Origin: Methylobacter sp.
GTDB lineage: Bacteria; Pseudomonadota; Gammaproteobacteria; Methylococcales; Methylomonadaceae
Assembly: GCA_026399025.1 (NCBI GenBank)
Contig: JAPLRU010000073.1
Coordinates: 1-64,000 of the forward strand
DNA: 64,000 nt
Direction: 5' to 3'
Shown here: piece by piece, positions 32,430-41,269 of the stretch
Layout of the letters: each line of letters opens with the position of its first letter
Numbering within the stretch: position 1 is the stretch's first letter
The notes under the pieces: model-generated
What the model was told of the DNA's origin: nothing
Seen by the model: only the letters and a program-made list of their open reading frames with translations
The model's database searches: none
Made by a program: the position numbers and the translations under genes

Positions 32430-35369
32430 ATGCCCAATAATAAAATACCGCCACGGCAAGAGCGCAGGATTGGTTTGATTGCGCTCATGCCGGTTGTGGC
32501 AACAATGGCAATCGCAGCGCCGGTTGTTCAAGCGGCAGCCAATGCGAAAGCGCCAACGTGTAAGATTCTTTCACCCAAAACGGGCATTGTGTTTAGTGCG
32601 AATCAAGATGTTTCTTTTGCCGCACAAGCGACTTTAAAAGACGCAAGCGCCAAACCTTTGAGATATGAATGGGATTTTTCGGGCGGCGTTTTTGGTGAGC
32701 TGATTCCAAACACCAATCCGCCCGCTTATAAGCGTCCCGAAGGTTTAAAAACCACGGTGCAATTCGTTCGTGATAATGCAACTTACAAAGTACATTTCAG
32801 CGCAATGGATGCACAAAATCGCCGTTGTGAATCCGTTATTGATGTTGTAGTCGGTACCTTGCCCAAAGGCTTGCCTGATATTTCAAAAATGGCGACGGAT
32901 GCGCAAAAAAGTGCGCCGAAAAAAGGCAGTGAACTCGCCGGCAAAAAAAATGACGTGGTTGTGTTGCCGTTTGAAGAATGGACATATCAAAATTGGAGCG
33001 ATATGCAATTTCGCGATAATGGCTATAGTTCGGCATCGCCCGCTGTTAATAATCTAAAAGCGTATGCGTTTAAAAAAGATCGTTTACCCGTGTTTTTAGA
33101 TGACACCGCTGTGGAATTGCGTTATTCCGCCGCCTCAAATCCGGTCGATCCAGTCGGTAAAGATTCAATCAACACTACCAGTCAAAATTACCCATTAACG
33201 GCGGATCTAATCGATGCCGTCATTCAAAAAACCGATATGTGGCAGTTGCCGCCTCCACGTCCGGATTCTGAAAAGGCAGATGGTTATTTTGCTTGTTCAT
33301 GGGCGATGACGGGTTATTGGGGAGCATACGGTTGTGGCGCCGCTCAAGGATTGCCAACGGTTGACGAAGGCTATTTCAAAGCAAAATTGGATGATGCTAC
33401 AAAAAAGGTGGCGCCTGATGATCCGAATAATCCCGAACACGGCTTGTTCATGCCTGGAAAAACGAACCCCTATGTCACAAACACGGCGCAAGCGTTTTCG
33501 CAATATCAACCGGACGCTCAAATCTTTGCCGCCAATTTTTTGCCCGTTACCGATATTGATGACAAAGGGCGCGTCAATCCCTTTCCTTTATGGCGTGTTG
33601 AAGCCGTTGATAAAGGGTCGAAAAAAGTGCTTGCCAAAACCGATGCCGTGACCGGCACAAGCAAGGATTTTCATTGCAGCGGCTGTCACGAAAAAGGCAA
33701 AATTGCCGCAAATCCAAACGCGCCTCACACAAAAGAAGCGTTTAATTCCAGTGCATGGGCTAAGTTTGCTGAAAAACAAACACCTACTCCCGCCGATAAA
33801 GTTTTGAGCAAACCGAAATTTTTCAGCGTTGCGGATTTTAAAGGCAAGGAAAACAGTTTATTTGATCAGGAATATGCGGCAGCGTTGAACTATTCGAGCA
33901 TTCATCAGTTCTACGACAAAATCTCTTTTCTCGATGACATGTTAAACGTTGATCGTGCCTTGGATGATAACGGCAAAGTCAGAAAAGACACGCCCAAACC
34001 GTGTTATGGCTGCCATGCTACGGCGATAAGTTTCAGCCCATTCAAAAATCCGTGGTGGGATGAGGAAGGCTTCAAAGTCAACGAACCTATTTACGCACCG
34101 AGTTATTCCATTGCGATGCACCGCTTTCATGGCGAATTGCAATACAACGATAAAAAAACCGATATTGTCCGTGACAAAACAGGCAAATTTGTGCGTTGGG
34201 ATTGGAAAACGAAAGGAACGAATAACTCGGATAAAAGTTTATTCCCCATTTTCGACAAACAAGGCAAACAGCGTCCGATGGAAGATAACTGTTTGAAATG
34301 TCACAGCGGGCACCGTGAACAGTTGTATCGTGACCGAATGTACACGGCCGGCGTGAGTTGTTTCGATTGTCATGGCGATATGTTGGCAATGGGTCAAGCC
34401 TTCCCTAAAAATTACCTGAGCAACAAAGCCAAACTGGGTTCAACCGAGCGTGACGATTATCGCGTGCCTTGGTATGACGAACCTGATTGCGGTTCGTGTC
34501 ATGTGGGTAACGCGAATATCGGCAAAGATAAAAAGAATGGCTTTTTCAGTGCCGGCATTATGGCAAAAGCATTTGATGCGACTGATTTATCCGCAACACC
34601 GCGCCTTGTAGATAAAGAAAATCCCGACACGCAACGATTCACTGCCGCGCCGATAGAAAACTATAAGGCGAAGTTTGAAACGGATTTTTATTACAACATC
34701 GACGAAAAAGGCGATTTCCAAACCAAAAAAGTTGATACCAAAGTCGATGCGGCATTGTTCCGTGAAGGTAAGGACAGACATGGTAACGTGGCTTGCGCGG
34801 CGTGTCATGGCGCGGCTCATGCGGTGTGGCCAAATCGTGACCCTAACGCGAATGACAATGTCGCGGCGTTGCAATTGCAAGGTCACACAGGAACGATTTT
34901 GGAATGTAATGTTTGCCACAGCGCGGATTCATTCAAAAATGAAGCCGATTTGGACGGTGGTCAATACAGTGGCGATATAACCGTTGGCATTCTCGGTGGC
35001 CCTCATAATATGCATCCGGTTAACGATCCGTATTGGTGGAAAGATTCAAAATCGCCAACCGATGAGAATGTTTTAGACGGTAAAACCTATGGTGGCTGGC
35101 ATAATAATTATGCTCAAAAAGCGGGCGCGAAAGATGAAGATCAATGCGCAGCTTGTCATGGCAATGACCACAAAGGAACTCGCTTGTCAAAAACACCTGT
35201 CGATAGAACCTTTGATTTCAGCAACTTTGATTTTGCCCGATTACAAAAAGCAGGTTTCAAAGACAAAGTGATTAAAGTTGCGGCAGGAACGGCCATTGGT
35301 TGCGATACTTGCCATAGTATTGAAACCAGTTGTGTGAATTCGCCGGCGGGTAGCGCGTGCGGCATTTAA
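32430..35369 (+). CDS. giant secreted c-type cytochrome, 9 CXXCH, PKD-like N-terminus
   Basis: 979 residues. Signal peptide ends near VVQAAA (35); a strong AGGAGG ribosome site precedes the ATG. Residues about 45-140 form a PKD/Ig-like domain (LRYEWDFSGG, VVGTLP). Then a conserved block (FLDDTAVELRYSAASNPVDP) shared with the 1252-residue paralogue is followed by CXXCH motifs HCSGCH, PCYGCH, NCLKCH, SCFDCH, DCGSCH, ACAACH, ECNVCH, QCAACH and GCDTCH. No anchor helix. Probably exported to the cell surface; role in extracellular electron transfer is inferred from the neighbouring conduit genes. Followed by a good terminator. Confidence 0.88.
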   Translation: MPNNKIPPRQERRIGLIALMPVVATMAIAAPVVQAAANAKAPTCKILSPKTGIVFSANQDVSFAAQATLKDASAKPLRYEWDFSGGVFGELIPNTNPPAYKRPEGLKTTVQFVRDNATYKVHFSAMDAQNRRCESVIDVVVGTLPKGLPDISKMATDAQKSAPKKGSELAGKKNDVVVLPFEEWTYQNWSDMQFRDNGYSSASPAVNNLKAYAFKKDRLPVFLDDTAVELRYSAASNPVDPVGKDSINTTSQNYPLTADLIDAVIQKTDMWQLPPPRPDSEKADGYFACSWAMTGYWGAYGCGAAQGLPTVDEGYFKAKLDDATKKVAPDDPNNPEHGLFMPGKTNPYVTNTAQAFSQYQPDAQIFAANFLPVTDIDDKGRVNPFPLWRVEAVDKGSKKVLAKTDAVTGTSKDFHCSGCHEKGKIAANPNAPHTKEAFNSSAWAKFAEKQTPTPADKVLSKPKFFSVADFKGKENSLFDQEYAAALNYSSIHQFYDKISFLDDMLNVDRALDDNGKVRKDTPKPCYGCHATAISFSPFKNPWWDEEGFKVNEPIYAPSYSIAMHRFHGELQYNDKKTDIVRDKTGKFVRWDWKTKGTNNSDKSLFPIFDKQGKQRPMEDNCLKCHSGHREQLYRDRMYTAGVSCFDCHGDMLAMGQAFPKNYLSNKAKLGSTERDDYRVPWYDEPDCGSCHVGNANIGKDKKNGFFSAGIMAKAFDATDLSATPRLVDKENPDTQRFTAAPIENYKAKFETDFYYNIDEKGDFQTKKVDTKVDAALFREGKDRHGNVACAACHGAAHAVWPNRDPNANDNVAALQLQGHTGTILECNVCHSADSFKNEADLDGGQYSGDITVGILGGPHNMHPVNDPYWWKDSKSPTDENVLDGKTYGGWHNNYAQKAGAKDEDQCAACHGNDHKGTRLSKTPVDRTFDFSNFDFARLQKAGFKDKVIKVAAGTAIGCDTCHSIETSCVNSPAGSACGI

Positions 35370-35418
35370 CGAAATAACGCACGTTACGCTGTCGTTCAAA
35401 CGGACGGTTTAAAAAGAA

Positions 35419-35447
35419 TGGAGTCTGGTTTTTAGACTCCATTTTTA
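35419..35447 (+). terminator. intrinsic terminator after the 9-haem cytochrome gene
   Basis: TGGAGTCT, loop GGTTTTT, AGACTCCA, then TTTTT, 50 bases after the stop codon. Confidence 0.85.
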
Positions 35448-35455
35448 TGCTGGAT

Positions 35456-35507
35456 AGGAAGCTGGAGCTTCCAAGACTGCGTTCCCAAGCTGAGCTTGGG
35501 AACGAGC
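35456..35507. repeat. REP-type palindromes
   Basis: GGAAGCTGGAGCTTCC followed by CGTTCCCAAGCTGAGCTTGGGAACG, of the same family as the palindromes near 22.7 kb and 50.2 kb. The surrounding gap 35370-35686 holds no other feature. Confidence 0.6.
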
Positions 35508-35686
35508 GAATCAGTGCCAGAAAATCAAAAAACATTAGAATAGTCAAGCAGATAAGCAGCAAACGGTTTATCATCCATTGAAACTGGATTGGTTAATCCG
35601 ATTTATTCGTTAGCGCATTGCGACACTATTTAGCTTAAACACATCCTGGAATTTTAATCAGACATCTAAAACGGGCGAGGTAACAG

Positions 35687-35992
35687 ATGAATTTTCAATT
35701 AGCTATTCAACCGCAAACGGAACAACGGCTAAAAAAAATATTAGCTCATAGTCAAGATATGGAAGTCTTTGCACAAAATATTATTGCCCATCAAATTTCC
35801 CAATTACAAAAAGGCATATTAAATTTGCAACTGGATTTACTGGAGTTTGAAAAAAAATATCAAATGAGTTCAGAAAGTTTTTATCAAAAATTCTCTGAGG
35901 GTATTTTAGAAGATAATGAAGATTACATGATTTGGTCAGGATTATATGAACTGTATTCTGAAAATCAGCGAAGACTTCGTGAATTAAAATGA
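35687..35992 (+). CDS. small protein upstream of TumE-like toxin (putative antitoxin)
   Basis: 101 residues, mostly helical and charged, with no motif I recognise beyond a start that resembles short DNA-binding antitoxin strands (FQLAIQPQTEQRLKKIL). It overlaps the TumE-like gene downstream by 4 bases, the usual antitoxin-toxin spacing. Role assigned from position only. Confidence 0.6.
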   Translation: MNFQLAIQPQTEQRLKKILAHSQDMEVFAQNIIAHQISQLQKGILNLQLDLLEFEKKYQMSSESFYQKFSEGILEDNEDYMIWSGLYELYSENQRRLRELK

Positions 35993-36369
35993 TTGAGGCG
36001 TATTTTATTCAGCTTGAGCAGGTATTACAGGAGTTTCCAAACAGTCGATCTTTATCCCTGACCAAGAAAATCTATAACTTTAATCAGGGGTATATCAGTG
36101 GTTCAGTTGTTTTTGAAAATAACTGCCGCCTGGATTTTATTGAGGTCAAAAATACCGATACTAAGCCGAAGATAAAATATCGCTACCATTATATGGACGA
36201 GCAGCAGGTGATGGTTTTTCGTTATGATAATGCTCCCCATCATGTTGAAGTTGATACTTTTCCACATCATAAACATGAGGGCGGTGATATTAAATCCTGT
36301 GTTGAGCCAAACCTTTATGATGTGCTTATGGAAATTGCACAGGGACAGCGCGATAAGGTGCGCATATAA
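35989..36369 (+). CDS. TumE-family (DUF6516-like) putative toxin
   Basis: 126 residues. The pattern LDFIEVKNTDTKPKIKYRYHYMD, then VFRYDNAPHH, PHHKHEGG and a C-terminal helix resembles the TumE/DUF6516 toxin family. The His-rich PHHVEVDTFPHHKHE stretch is characteristic. It pairs with the gene overlapping its start. Identification is by memory of the family pattern, so moderate confidence. Confidence 0.6.
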   Translation: MIEAYFIQLEQVLQEFPNSRSLSLTKKIYNFNQGYISGSVVFENNCRLDFIEVKNTDTKPKIKYRYHYMDEQQVMVFRYDNAPHHVEVDTFPHHKHEGGDIKSCVEPNLYDVLMEIAQGQRDKVRI

Positions 36370-36378
36370 CGCGATAGC

Positions 36379-36455
36379 CCATAGGAGGCGCGACGCAGGA
36401 GGCGCATCATTCGCGAACGATGTCGGCACATCTATAACTTTTACGTATCTTATGG
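36379..36455. repeat. ~80-bp dispersed palindromic repeat, copy A
   Basis: Begins CCATAGGAGGCGC and ends with CTTATGG. Contains GGAGGCGCATCATTCGCGAA and TATAACTTTTACG. It matches copy B at 43255-43344 over nearly its full length, in the same orientation; copy A lacks about a dozen central bases. Confidence 0.7.
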
Positions 36456-36498
36456 ACTTGCCCCCCGTTATTTTTTTGATAACAACCCCGCCGAACGC

Positions 36499-36635
36499 CT
36501 AGGAGGTTGTCCGAGAACTAACGTTTAACTAATTCGCCTGCTGTTTGCCTACTATATATGGCATATTGAAATATTTAAAAACACTATATATTGAAGTCAA
36601 CTGACAGGCATGTTAGTTCTCGGACAGCCTCCTAG
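36499..36635. mobile_element. MITE-like element with 22-bp inverted repeats and CTAG duplication
   Basis: Arms at 36501-36522 and 36612-36633 are complementary with one mismatch (core GTCCGAGAACTAAC). The tetramer CTAG occurs at both outer edges (36499-36502 and 36632-36635), consistent with a target duplication. The ~90-base centre is AT-rich and codes for nothing. A YTAR target fits IS5- or IS701-type transposases; none is encoded here. Confidence 0.7.
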
Positions 36636-36786
36636 TGCGCCCCGTGAAAGTCAAACTCAAAGTCACAGGTGGCTTTCGAGCCATCGGCGGCTCTGAAGCT
36701 ATTGGCATCATCCGTTCCATTTGGGAAACCCAACCATCTCAACCCGTTTGACGCGCTTCGATTTGGGTGGGGGGGTGAGTAGTTAC
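36635..36786 (+). pseudogene. 3' remnant of an IS66-like transposase and its terminal repeat
   Basis: From 36635 the frame reads VRPVKVKLKVTGGFRAIGGS then EAIGIIRSIWETQP, matching the C-terminal end of IS66-family TnpC. After one frame shift, NPFDALRFGW follows. The element ends GGGGGTGAGTAGTTAC at 36786, fitting an IS66 terminal repeat (GTAA... on the other strand). The upstream part is lost, cut by the MITE. Confidence 0.6.
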
Positions 36787-36874
36787 AAAATTTCTTTGTC
36801 AGTGATTGTCAGCAGCAAGAATTTTAGTGCAACTATAATCTTAATTTTTATAATTCAAGACAAAGGTACTCACC

Positions 36875-38194
36875 ATGAATGCTTCAAAATCTCAATCATT
36901 AGGTGTGTTTTCGCTGTGGGCAATTGGTGTAGGTTTAGTTATTTCAGGCGAATCGTTTGGCTGGAACATTGGCTGGGGAATCATAGGAGCTAAATCATTT
37001 TTCGTTCCTGTTTTGATTGCAGCAACGCTCTATTTTTGTTTGGTTAAAAACTTAATTGAATTAACCTGTGTTTATCCAAATTCAGAAGGGCCACAAGCGT
37101 TTGCTGAGCTTGCTTATGGGAAAATAGTGGGTAACTTCATTTCGATTGTTTTATTAGTTGAATTTCTATTTGCTATTCCCGCCGTTGCCAATGCCATTAG
37201 CGAATACTTAGGCTTTTTGGTTGGTAGTCATCATTTTGATTTGTGGATTGCCACAGCATTTTTACTCGTCTTTTGCATCATTAATTATTTTCACATTTCA
37301 TTGAAAATAAAGTTCGTTATTATATTAACTATACTTGCTATTCTCGAATTAAATATTTTTTCGTTGTCTATCCTGCCAAAATTTAGTTTACAAAACTTCA
37401 TGGTAGGCAGAAATGAAAATCTAAGTGCGCAAACTATTCTTCTCGCTTTACCTTATGCGGTATGGATGTTTTTAGCTATAGAAGGTTTGGCTCTCTTTAC
37501 AAAGTATGTTGATTATAATGAATTTCGTGAAAAAATTTCTGCTGGATATATTTATTCAATACTAACGTTATTTATATTTTGCAGCGTTATTTTAATGTTG
37601 GCAGGCGGTGGTATTATATGGAATGAAGAAGTTTGGAATTTTATCACATCAAACAATCATCCTATGCCCGCTATCTTAGCAACCGTACTAGGTCAAGACA
37701 GTATTATTACAAGAGTTTTTACTTTTCTTGGTTTATTTGGGTTGATTGCTTCATTTCAAGGTGTTGTTAGTGTGGCAATCATTCAATTTGAAAACATTAT
37801 CTCCGACTATATTACCGATACATCAACAAAAAGAATTTTATCTACCTTATTGGTATTGATTGTTGGTTTGGTATCAGTCTGGAGTAGTACAACAGGAATG
37901 CTAATAGAGTTTTCTGTTTTTGCAGCGGTATCTTTATATTTTTGTGTTGGTTTATCATTATATAAACTCAGAACAGACAAAGTTGATATTAATAATAAAA
38001 TATCGAATTTTAATTATCGGCATTCAGATTTTTCTGATATTCAGTCTAATATCTATGTATTTATCTCTTGTCTAATTTCTTTAATCTGTGTGTTTGCCTT
38101 TTCATATTCACAAACAAAATCGTTTTTCATATTTTCCGCACTCAGTATTTCCTACTTTGTGTATTCGTTTTATTTCAAAAAACTTAAAGTCTAA
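36875..38194 (+). CDS. APC-family amino acid permease/exchanger
   Basis: 439 residues, 12 predicted membrane helices. Start LGVFSLWAIGVGLVISGESFGWN and NSEGPQAFAELAYG are typical of the APC superfamily, the group with ethanolamine/amino-acid permeases and amino-acid/amine antiporters. Ribosome site AAGG lies about 10 bases before the ATG. It is the first gene of an AT-rich cassette; the decarboxylase starts 5 bases after its stop. The pairing suggests uptake of an amino acid and export of the amine made from it, as in GadC/GadB or tyrosine decarboxylase loci. Confidence 0.82.
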   Translation: MNASKSQSLGVFSLWAIGVGLVISGESFGWNIGWGIIGAKSFFVPVLIAATLYFCLVKNLIELTCVYPNSEGPQAFAELAYGKIVGNFISIVLLVEFLFAIPAVANAISEYLGFLVGSHHFDLWIATAFLLVFCIINYFHISLKIKFVIILTILAILELNIFSLSILPKFSLQNFMVGRNENLSAQTILLALPYAVWMFLAIEGLALFTKYVDYNEFREKISAGYIYSILTLFIFCSVILMLAGGGIIWNEEVWNFITSNNHPMPAILATVLGQDSIITRVFTFLGLFGLIASFQGVVSVAIIQFENIISDYITDTSTKRILSTLLVLIVGLVSVWSSTTGMLIEFSVFAAVSLYFCVGLSLYKLRTDKVDINNKISNFNYRHSDFSDIQSNIYVFISCLISLICVFAFSYSQTKSFFIFSALSISYFVYSFYFKKLKV

Positions 38195-38199
38195 TTGCC

Positions 38200-39726
38200 A
38201 TGCAAGAAGTAAAATCAAAACTACTAAAACAGCTAGAACAATCAATAAAACAGCTAGAACAGCTAAAATTAACTGTAGAAAAATCAGAACAGCCAGAACA
38301 GTTAGAAGAGCAGGTAGGAAGTATATATATGTTAGTAGATACGATTTATAACTACCGCAATAAATTAGACTCATTTCCCGTATGGACTGAGCCTACCGAA
38401 GAAATGAAACAAAAAATCAATGAACCAGTATCAGAAACTAAGACTAATCTGGACATAATTTATGATGACTACAAAAAATATGTTGAGCGATTTAATCAGG
38501 GGAATAATCATCGACAATATTATGCTTGGATTCAAGGAGGCGGTAGTTTATTAGGAGCTGTGGCTGATTTTTTAGCTTCTCTACTAAATCCAAATGTTGG
38601 CATTGGCAATCATTCAGCTAGATATATAGATGCCCAAGTCGTTGAATGGAGTAAAACGATGTTCAATTTTCCAAAAACGAGTTCTGGCTTATTAGTAAGC
38701 GGTAGCTCAATGGCAAATGTAACGGCAATTATTACCGCAATAGATTATTATAAAAAAATACATGGTTGTAAGAAAAAATTAAGGATTTATGCGTCTAAAG
38801 AAACACATAAATGTATTCATAAAGCATTGCACGCAATCAATGGTGATATTAACTGTCTTCAAGAGATTAAAACAAATACTAGATTTGAAATTGATTGTAA
38901 TTTATTAGAGAAAAAAATTAATTCAGATATTGAAGCTGGATATACACCGTTTCTGTTAATAGGTAATTTTGGCACAGTCAATACAGGGGCAATCGACCCG
39001 TTAGATAAACTTATTAATATAAAAAATAAATATAAGTTGTGGTTGCATATTGATGGTGCTTATGGCGCACCCGCTTTACTAACTAATCGATTTAAAAATG
39101 ATTTTGAATTATTTAGCAATGTAGATAGTTTGGCTTTCGATTTTCATAAATTATTTAATATAAATTATGCCGCTGGATGTGTTTTAATACAAAAACATAC
39201 TATTTTAAGTGATACTTTTACTGTTGAAAATCAGCATTATTTAATGAGAGATTTAGGTGGTATAGCGGGAGGACTGCCTACAACTGACTCATTAGGGTTT
39301 GAGCTATCAAGAGATTTTAATGCTTTAAAAATATGGATGATTTTTAAATACAAAGGACTATCGTCTATTATTGAAATGATTGACAGCAGAATAGATTTAG
39401 CAAGGTATTTAGAGCAACAAATAGAAAAAAATTATTCCTCAGCTCTTAAACTTATTTCACCTGTAGCTCCTGTGATGTTAAGCATTGTTTGTTTTAAATT
39501 TTTTAAAACTGGCTATTCACCACTTCAACTAAATGATTTGAATAAAAATATTGTGCTAGAAATTCAAAAAAATGGTAGAGCTGTACCTTCACAGACTGTT
39601 ATTAATAAAAATGACCGAATGATAAGAATAAGCATAGTACACTACAGAACAACAAAAAACGATATAGATGATTTGTTAAATGAAATTATCGAAACAGGCA
39701 ACAAATTAATTAAAAAAATCAGATAA
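38200..39726 (+). CDS. PLP-dependent (aromatic/acidic) amino acid decarboxylase
   Basis: 508 residues, group II decarboxylase fold. The N-terminal ~35 residues form a Gln/Glu/Leu coiled-coil repeat (LLKQLEQSIKQLEQLK). The catalytic domain shows GLLVSGSSMAN, KETHKCIHKALH, GTVNTGAIDPL, the cofactor Asp in LHIDGAYGAP, and the Schiff-base Lys317 in DFHKLFN. Whether it prefers aromatic amino acids, glutamate or another substrate cannot be told. It is followed 13 bases later by a kinase-like gene, an unusual partner for a decarboxylase. Confidence 0.88.
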   Translation: MQEVKSKLLKQLEQSIKQLEQLKLTVEKSEQPEQLEEQVGSIYMLVDTIYNYRNKLDSFPVWTEPTEEMKQKINEPVSETKTNLDIIYDDYKKYVERFNQGNNHRQYYAWIQGGGSLLGAVADFLASLLNPNVGIGNHSARYIDAQVVEWSKTMFNFPKTSSGLLVSGSSMANVTAIITAIDYYKKIHGCKKKLRIYASKETHKCIHKALHAINGDINCLQEIKTNTRFEIDCNLLEKKINSDIEAGYTPFLLIGNFGTVNTGAIDPLDKLINIKNKYKLWLHIDGAYGAPALLTNRFKNDFELFSNVDSLAFDFHKLFNINYAAGCVLIQKHTILSDTFTVENQHYLMRDLGGIAGGLPTTDSLGFELSRDFNALKIWMIFKYKGLSSIIEMIDSRIDLARYLEQQIEKNYSSALKLISPVAPVMLSIVCFKFFKTGYSPLQLNDLNKNIVLEIQKNGRAVPSQTVINKNDRMIRISIVHYRTTKNDIDDLLNEIIETGNKLIKKIR

Positions 39727-39739
39727 AAAAGGAACTTTT

Positions 39740-41269
39740 ATGGCACGCGACAACATTTTACATAGAGAACTTCCAATAAATGAAAAGATAAATCGCGCTA
39801 CTAGATTTAGGGAACAAATCGAGATAATAAATAAAATAAGTCCAATTAAAGAATATTTTTATCTTGCAGAAGTAAGTTACGGTTATGATGCTAAAGACCA
39901 TGTATATTATCTTGATTATCCATACCCTAATATTGAACAAGGAAAAATTATAGATATTATAAATGCAGCAACTAGAGGGGAATTACCAAATCATTCTCCT
40001 TTAGAAAATAAGGCGTTATATGAAGATTTAGATATTGAAATTAGTGATAAATTTGATGCGTATGGATATGTGTTATATGAGTTTATTCCTAATAATAAGA
40101 CAACTCCAATAATTACCAATATCAAAACAAATATTGAAACCATTGATGAAGATATGCTTCGCAAATATTTTTTTGTGATATATCACTGCACTGAATTAGA
40201 TTACAATTTAGAAGAGCTTTTTTTAGAAGAACCAAAATTAGATAAAAACGTACTCACCAAAGAAAAAAAATATTTACTGTATTTTAATTCAAAGAATTTA
40301 ATTACATTAAAAGATGATGAATCAATACCAGAAAGAATAACAACTGCTTTTATAAGTACGGATTCTATCAAAGAACTATCAGATATATATCAATATATAG
40401 ATACAGATAAAATAAAATCCATCTATGATATTGTTATAAAGCAATTAAGATATGTTGCTACTCATTCCAGATTATACTATGAAGTACAAAGTGCTTTATG
40501 TAAATCAGAAATTGAAAGAAATCAAGCTGAAATTGAAAGAAATCAAGTTATATTAAGCTACAATGTATTACATACTTTAAAAAACCGAGTTGGAATCATG
40601 CGACAAGAAATCAATGGATTATATGAATCGTATAATCATTGTCCTGCTTCTGATGAAACTAGACACAAAATAGGTTCTAGTAAAAATGAAGGTCATCATC
40701 TCGAAAAACTTACTGAATTGTCATACCTTGCTTATTTTTCGAGTGTTCATGATAAAACAGAAATTTATAATGAAAAATTTGAAAAGGGTCTTAAATTTAC
40801 AACGACAGATGTATTTAATTTTTCTGATTCAATAAAAACCATTTTCGATATTATTAACTATAACAATAAAAATAGTGACTATAAGTCAGTATTAAACCTC
40901 GCGTCTGAAACGTGTTTCCTTACCATTGAACCTTATTTTAAATTAGAAAATAATAAAGATGTACGGTTGTTTGATGGTGTTTATGAGGCAATTCTGTTTG
41001 AAATAATACATAACTTTTTTGTCCATAGTGGTGATGATAATGGTGTAAGCACGTTATCTATTAAGAAGAAAAATCATGATTTAGTTTTTATTAATAAATC
41101 AGAAAGTAATGACGATTTAATCGATTGCGATAAAATAACAGGCGGACTGGCATTTATTTTTAATCTTCTGAAAAACACAGAATCAGGGGCTGTTTATCAT
41201 AAAATCATTAATGGTTATTATGAAATCACATTGAAATTAGAAGGCTTAGTATGGCAAGCAATAAAATAA
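39740..41269 (+). CDS. degenerate soluble histidine-kinase-like protein
   Basis: 509 residues, no membrane helix. Residues about 1-255 are an unrecognised domain. A coiled coil with a direct repeat (SEIERNQAEIERNQ) leads to an H-box-like VLHTLKNRVGIMRQEI with His278. The ATPase part has an N-box-like EIIHNFFVHSG (Asn425) and a G2-like GGLAFIFNLL, but no clear DxGxG G1 box (only LVFINKSESND). It may bind ATP poorly or act as a phosphotransfer or scaffold protein. The stop overlaps the receiver gene by 19 bases. Very AT-rich: 14 of 60 bases are G or C in 40081-40140. Confidence 0.7.
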   Translation: MARDNILHRELPINEKINRATRFREQIEIINKISPIKEYFYLAEVSYGYDAKDHVYYLDYPYPNIEQGKIIDIINAATRGELPNHSPLENKALYEDLDIEISDKFDAYGYVLYEFIPNNKTTPIITNIKTNIETIDEDMLRKYFFVIYHCTELDYNLEELFLEEPKLDKNVLTKEKKYLLYFNSKNLITLKDDESIPERITTAFISTDSIKELSDIYQYIDTDKIKSIYDIVIKQLRYVATHSRLYYEVQSALCKSEIERNQAEIERNQVILSYNVLHTLKNRVGIMRQEINGLYESYNHCPASDETRHKIGSSKNEGHHLEKLTELSYLAYFSSVHDKTEIYNEKFEKGLKFTTTDVFNFSDSIKTIFDIINYNNKNSDYKSVLNLASETCFLTIEPYFKLENNKDVRLFDGVYEAILFEIIHNFFVHSGDDNGVSTLSIKKKNHDLVFINKSESNDDLIDCDKITGGLAFIFNLLKNTESGAVYHKIINGYYEITLKLEGLVWQAIK

